Assembly: GCA_001805205.1 (NCBI GenBank)
Contig: MHER01000171.1
Location: 4,511 to 11,729 of the forward strand
Direction: 5' to 3'
From: Nitrospirae bacterium RIFCSPLOW2_12_42_9
GTDB lineage: Bacteria; Nitrospirota; 9FT-COMBO-42-15; HDB-SIOI813
Length of the DNA: 7,219 nt
A program made the translations under genes and the position numbers. Shown piece by piece: positions 5,377 through 7,219 of the stretch (position 1 is the stretch's first letter; each line of letters begins with the position of its first letter). Under the pieces are notes generated by a model. The model was not told the DNA's origin. It made no database searches and worked only from the letters and a program-made list of their open reading frames with translations.

Positions 5377-6087
5377 ATGGAATCTTTAAAAGGTAAAGTT
5401 GCACTGGTTACAGGTGGAAGCAGCGGAATAGGACTGGCCATTACACGGGTCCTCTTAGAGGCAGGGATGCATGTGGCAATATGCGGCCGTGATAAAGATA
5501 GGCTCAGGAAGGCGGAAAAGGCCCTCAAGGAGTATGGCAAAAATCTCATTGTCATGTCAGTTGATGTGTCAAATAAGCCCCAGGTGAAGAAGTGGGTCAG
5601 GGCCTCTATAGACCGGGCCGGCAGGGTGGATGTCCTGGTGAATAATGCAGGTGTGGCCCGGTGGGCAGAGGTGGAGAATATCACAGATGAACATTTAGAC
5701 TATCAGCTCAATGTGAATTTGAGGGGTCCGCTTTATTGCTCACAATCGGTGCTTCCATATATGAAGGAGCAGAGGAACGGCTATATTATCAACATCTCTT
5801 CTGTTTGCGGGAAATTCGGTTTTGCAGGCACAACAGCCTATAGTGCAAGTAAATTCGGCCTTATGGCCCTTTCAGACAGCCTGAGAGAAGAAGGTGCAGC
5901 CCATAATATAAAGGTTACTGCAATCTGTCCTGGATATGTAGCAACACCAATGGTGACTGATGCCCCTGTCCCTCTTGATGAGATGATCCGGCCTGAGGAT
6001 ATTGCCAGCACAGTGTTGTTCTTATTGAACCTGTCTGAATATGCAGCAATTAAAGAGATTGTGATTACGCGAAAGGGTGAAAGTTAG
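5377..6087 (+). CDS. Short-chain dehydrogenase/reductase (FabG-like SDR)
   Basis: This 236-residue classical SDR is of normal length. The cofactor motif is TGGSSGIG (12-19). GRD at 37-39 after the second strand favours NADP(H). NNAG is at 89-92. The catalytic tetrad is N114, S142, Y155 and K159 (YSASK), aligning to E. coli FabG N110, S138, Y151 and K155 at a constant offset of 4. PG at 185-186 and the final IKEIVI strand complete the fold. The substrate cannot be named; 3-oxoacyl-ACP reductases and many other reductases share these motifs. I chose the ATG at 5377 because AGGAGG lies 5 bases upstream and the SDR fold starts at once. A TTG at 5272 in frame would add 35 unrelated residues and overlaps the promoter. 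Divergent from perR. Its last 73 bases recur at 7136-7208. Confidence 0.93.
   Translation: MESLKGKVALVTGGSSGIGLAITRVLLEAGMHVAICGRDKDRLRKAEKALKEYGKNLIVMSVDVSNKPQVKKWVRASIDRAGRVDVLVNNAGVARWAEVENITDEHLDYQLNVNLRGPLYCSQSVLPYMKEQRNGYIINISSVCGKFGFAGTTAYSASKFGLMALSDSLREEGAAHNIKVTAICPGYVATPMVTDAPVPLDEMIRPEDIASTVLFLLNLSEYAAIKEIVITRKGES
6015..6087 (+). repeat. Direct repeat copy 1: 3' end of the SDR gene
   Basis: These 73 bases, ending with the SDR stop codon, match 7136-7208 at 62 of 73 positions by hand alignment. The first 25 (6015-6039) are identical. All 11 differences fall in the last 48. GTTC-TTATT-GAAC (6018-6030) is a small inverted repeat inside the identical block. Confidence 0.9.
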
Positions 6088-6138
6088 AAATCAAGTTACA
6101 TTGATTAAAAATGTAGTAGATACTGTACCAAAGTGTAG

Positions 6139-6156
6139 CAGAGGCTTTAACCTCCG
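6139..6156 (+). repeat. Short imperfect palindrome between the SDR and MNT genes
   Basis: CAGAGG (6139-6144), CTTTAA, then CCTCCG (6151-6156) forms a 6-bp stem with one mismatch. It lies in the 157-base gap between SDR and MNT. No T-run follows. It may be a degraded dispersed palindrome or a weak hairpin. Apart from this and the promoter at 6210 nothing else is seen in the gap. Confidence 0.3.
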
Positions 6157-6209
6157 AAAGGGTCAACTAAATCCGATCTTATCCAATTACCTCCGGTGTG
6201 CAGATAGAG

Positions 6210-6239
6210 TTGACACTCTTTAATATTTAGGGCAATAAT
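6210..6239 (+). promoter_or_regulatory. Candidate promoter of the MNT-HEPN pair, close to the start codon
   Basis: A perfect TTGACA (6210-6215) is followed after 18 bases by AATAAT (6234-6239, 5 of 6 to the -10). Transcription would start at about the ATG at 6245, giving a leaderless or nearly leaderless mRNA. That fits the poor ribosome site of mntA: only AGGG, 12 bases upstream. A -10 further left (TTTAATATTT) is possible but badly spaced. Confidence 0.45.
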
Positions 6240-6244
6240 GATGC

Positions 6245-6670
6245 ATGATTAAGTTTGAAAGACTGCCCGAAGATATACTGACGAAGATTACTGAAGGCAA
6301 AAAGGTCCTTTTTGATGACAACAATGTCATATTTGCATATCTTTTCGGTGGACTTGCTGAAGGAAAGGTAACCCCTCTCTCTGATATAGATATAGCCGTT
6401 TTCCTGAAATCGGCTCACAATGTTGTTGAATATAAACTCGGACTATTCGACAGGCTTGCGGACTCTCTCGGCACCAGTGAAATTGATCTCGTAATCCTGA
6501 ATACTGCCCCGATAAGCCTTACCGGAAGAATATTACAGAAAAAGCAGCTAATTATTGATAAGGACCCTCCCCGGCGTCATGTATTTGAGTCAGTATCATT
6601 ACGGAAATTTTTTGATTTTAAGAAAAAAGAGGATATATATTTTCTGAGGAGATATGGCATTGGTAGATAA
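6245..6670 (+). CDS. mntA: MNT-type nucleotidyltransferase antitoxin (MntA-like)
   Basis: This 141-residue protein has the minimal nucleotidyltransferase fold. The signature FGGLAEGKVTPLSDIDIAVF (34-53) carries the DxD pair D47/D49. The third carboxylate is D81 in SEIDLVIL. The second position of the usual G-S motif is glycine here (G35-G36). In characterised MntA/HepT systems MntA transfers AMP to a tyrosine of the HEPN toxin and so silences it. The gene overlaps the HEPN gene by 17 bases, in the usual order with antitoxin first, so the two are co-translated. The C-terminus (SLRKFFDFKKKEDIYFLRRY) matches the usual helical tail. The start lacks a good Shine-Dalgarno sequence, see the promoter at 6210. 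It is a stand-alone pair with no other defence gene within the cassette. Confidence 0.9.
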   Translation: MIKFERLPEDILTKITEGKKVLFDDNNVIFAYLFGGLAEGKVTPLSDIDIAVFLKSAHNVVEYKLGLFDRLADSLGTSEIDLVILNTAPISLTGRILQKKQLIIDKDPPRRHVFESVSLRKFFDFKKKEDIYFLRRYGIGR

Positions 6671-7109
6671 AGCTGTAGTCTTGAGAAAACTGTCAGAGCT
6701 CGGAACATACTACGGTCAGATAAAAGAATTCTCAGATATTACTATTGACAACTATAAGAATGACTGGAAGACACAGCGTATTGTTGAGCGAACACTTCAG
6801 ATAATGATAGAAACATGTACAGATATTGCCAGTCATATCATCTCTGACAGAGGCATGAGGCCCCCAACAACCTATGCTGATACATTCAGGGTATTACTCG
6901 AAAATGATATTATAAATTCTGAGATGTTTGGTACGATGGAAAAGATGGCCAAGTTCCGCAATGTCGTTGTTCATCAGTATGAAAAAGTAGATGCAGAGAT
7001 TGTCATTGTAATCTTAAAACGACAGCTTAAAGACTTTGATAGATTTAAAGATGTCATTCTGACCTATATGCAGGGCTTACCAGAAGGCAGTCAATCCTCA
7101 GATGTATAA
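6654..7109 (+). CDS. hepT: HEPN-family toxin (HepT-like, DUF86)
   Basis: This 151-residue all-helical protein carries the HEPN RNase motif R-x4-H-x-Y as R102, H107 and Y109 (FRNVVVHQY). HepT toxins of this family cut RNA as dimers. In the Shewanella MntA/HepT pair the tyrosine of this motif is the residue AMPylated by MntA, and here it is intact. All catalytic residues are present, so the toxin should be active. The ribosome site GAGGAG (6646-6651) lies inside the MNT gene only 2 bases before the ATG at 6654. The TTG at 6660, two codons on, has better spacing and could be the true start. Length is slightly above the usual 130-145. The stop is 26 bases before the SDR-derived repeat. Confidence 0.9.
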   Translation: MALVDKAVVLRKLSELGTYYGQIKEFSDITIDNYKNDWKTQRIVERTLQIMIETCTDIASHIISDRGMRPPTTYADTFRVLLENDIINSEMFGTMEKMAKFRNVVVHQYEKVDAEIVIVILKRQLKDFDRFKDVILTYMQGLPEGSQSSDV

Positions 7110-7135
7110 TCAAAATAGTCCTTATGTTTATCCCG

Positions 7136-7208
7136 GTTGTTCTTATTGAACCTGTCTGAACATGCAGTGATTAAAGAGATAGTCATCACAAGGAAGGGTG
7201 AGGGTTAG
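7136..7208 (+). pseudogene. Orphan 3' end of an SDR gene (direct repeat copy 2)
   Basis: Bases 7137-7208 encode LFLLNLSEHAVIKEIVITRK followed by GEG and a stop, in the frame of the SDR C-terminus at 6016-6087. The protein differs at three residues (Y222H, A224V, S236G). Seven of the 11 base changes lie in codons that keep the same amino acid, so both copies diverged as working coding sequence before this one lost its 5' part. No start codon or ribosome site is present and the homology stops sharply at 7136. It is either the displaced original end of the SDR gene or the relic of a paralogue. Confidence 0.85.
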
Positions 7209-7219
7209 ATTATACCTTT

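Larger units (their letters stand above)
6040..7160 (+). mobile_element. Putative 1.1-kb cassette carrying the MNT-HEPN pair, inserted in the 3' end of the SDR gene
   Basis: The segment between the two SDR 3' ends has a repeat unit of 1121 bases and holds only the MNT-HEPN pair and about 200 non-coding bases. The duplicate starts abruptly at the edge of a 25-base identical block, as expected for attL and attR of an element that integrates into a gene end and restores it. There is no integrase, so it would have to be moved in trans or be a remnant. A deleted tandem SDR paralogue is the main alternative. Confidence 0.35.

Noticed and set aside
1..7219. CRISPR array, tRNA, rRNA, transposase or integrase
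   Set aside because: No regularly spaced repeats, no cloverleaf-like segments, and no ORF with transposase or integrase motifs were found by eye on either strand.

Overview
The window looks like accessory bacterial DNA from an anaerobe or microaerobe. Lineage cannot be fixed from sequence alone. The genes would fit Nitrospirota, Desulfobacterota or a similar metagenome lineage, but that is a low-confidence inference. No rRNA, tRNA, CRISPR array, transposase or integrase gene is visible. It reads as a patchwork: defence or mobile-type genes (DUF499 ATPase, AAA_14/DUF4143 ATPase, MNT-HEPN toxin-antitoxin pair) surround an ordinary peroxide-stress operon and a short-chain dehydrogenase.

Left part, plus strand (1-3287). 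The C-terminal half of a DUF499 ATPase enters from the left edge. It overlaps a small ORF (1571-1825) by 8 bases, so the two were probably translationally coupled. The small ORF ends in an AT-rich stretch with nested inverted repeats and a promoter-like sequence. A DUF4143-type ATPase (1863-3182) follows, whose Walker B motif reads L-D-K where the family normally has D-E. After it lies a 22-codon ORF that looks like the tail of a gene. One reading is that the ATPase cassette landed inside the gene downstream of DUF499 and left a head and a tail on either side.

Middle part, minus strand (3335-5202). This is a compact oxidative-stress unit transcribed as perR, then an exported two-cysteine protein of unknown function, then a typical 2-Cys peroxiredoxin. 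The PerR protein keeps all four zinc cysteines and all five regulatory metal ligands known from Bacillus subtilis PerR, at a constant offset. Its promoter (TTGACA, 17 bp, TAGAAT) has a PerR-box-like palindrome over the -10 element, so autoregulation is likely. A 10-base piece of this region recurs before the second gene.

Right part, plus strand (5272-7219). An SDR reductase gene has an extended -10 promoter and a strong leader hairpin. About 160 bp downstream of it sits an overlapping MNT-HEPN (mntA-hepT-like) pair. The last 73 bases of the SDR gene recur just beyond that pair (7136-7208). The first 25 bases of the two copies are identical, and the remaining 48 differ at 11 positions, mostly silently. 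This is the geometry left when an element integrates into the 3' end of a gene and supplies a replacement end. The MNT-HEPN pair may therefore sit in a roughly 1.1-kb passive integrative cassette. This is the most interesting signal in the window.
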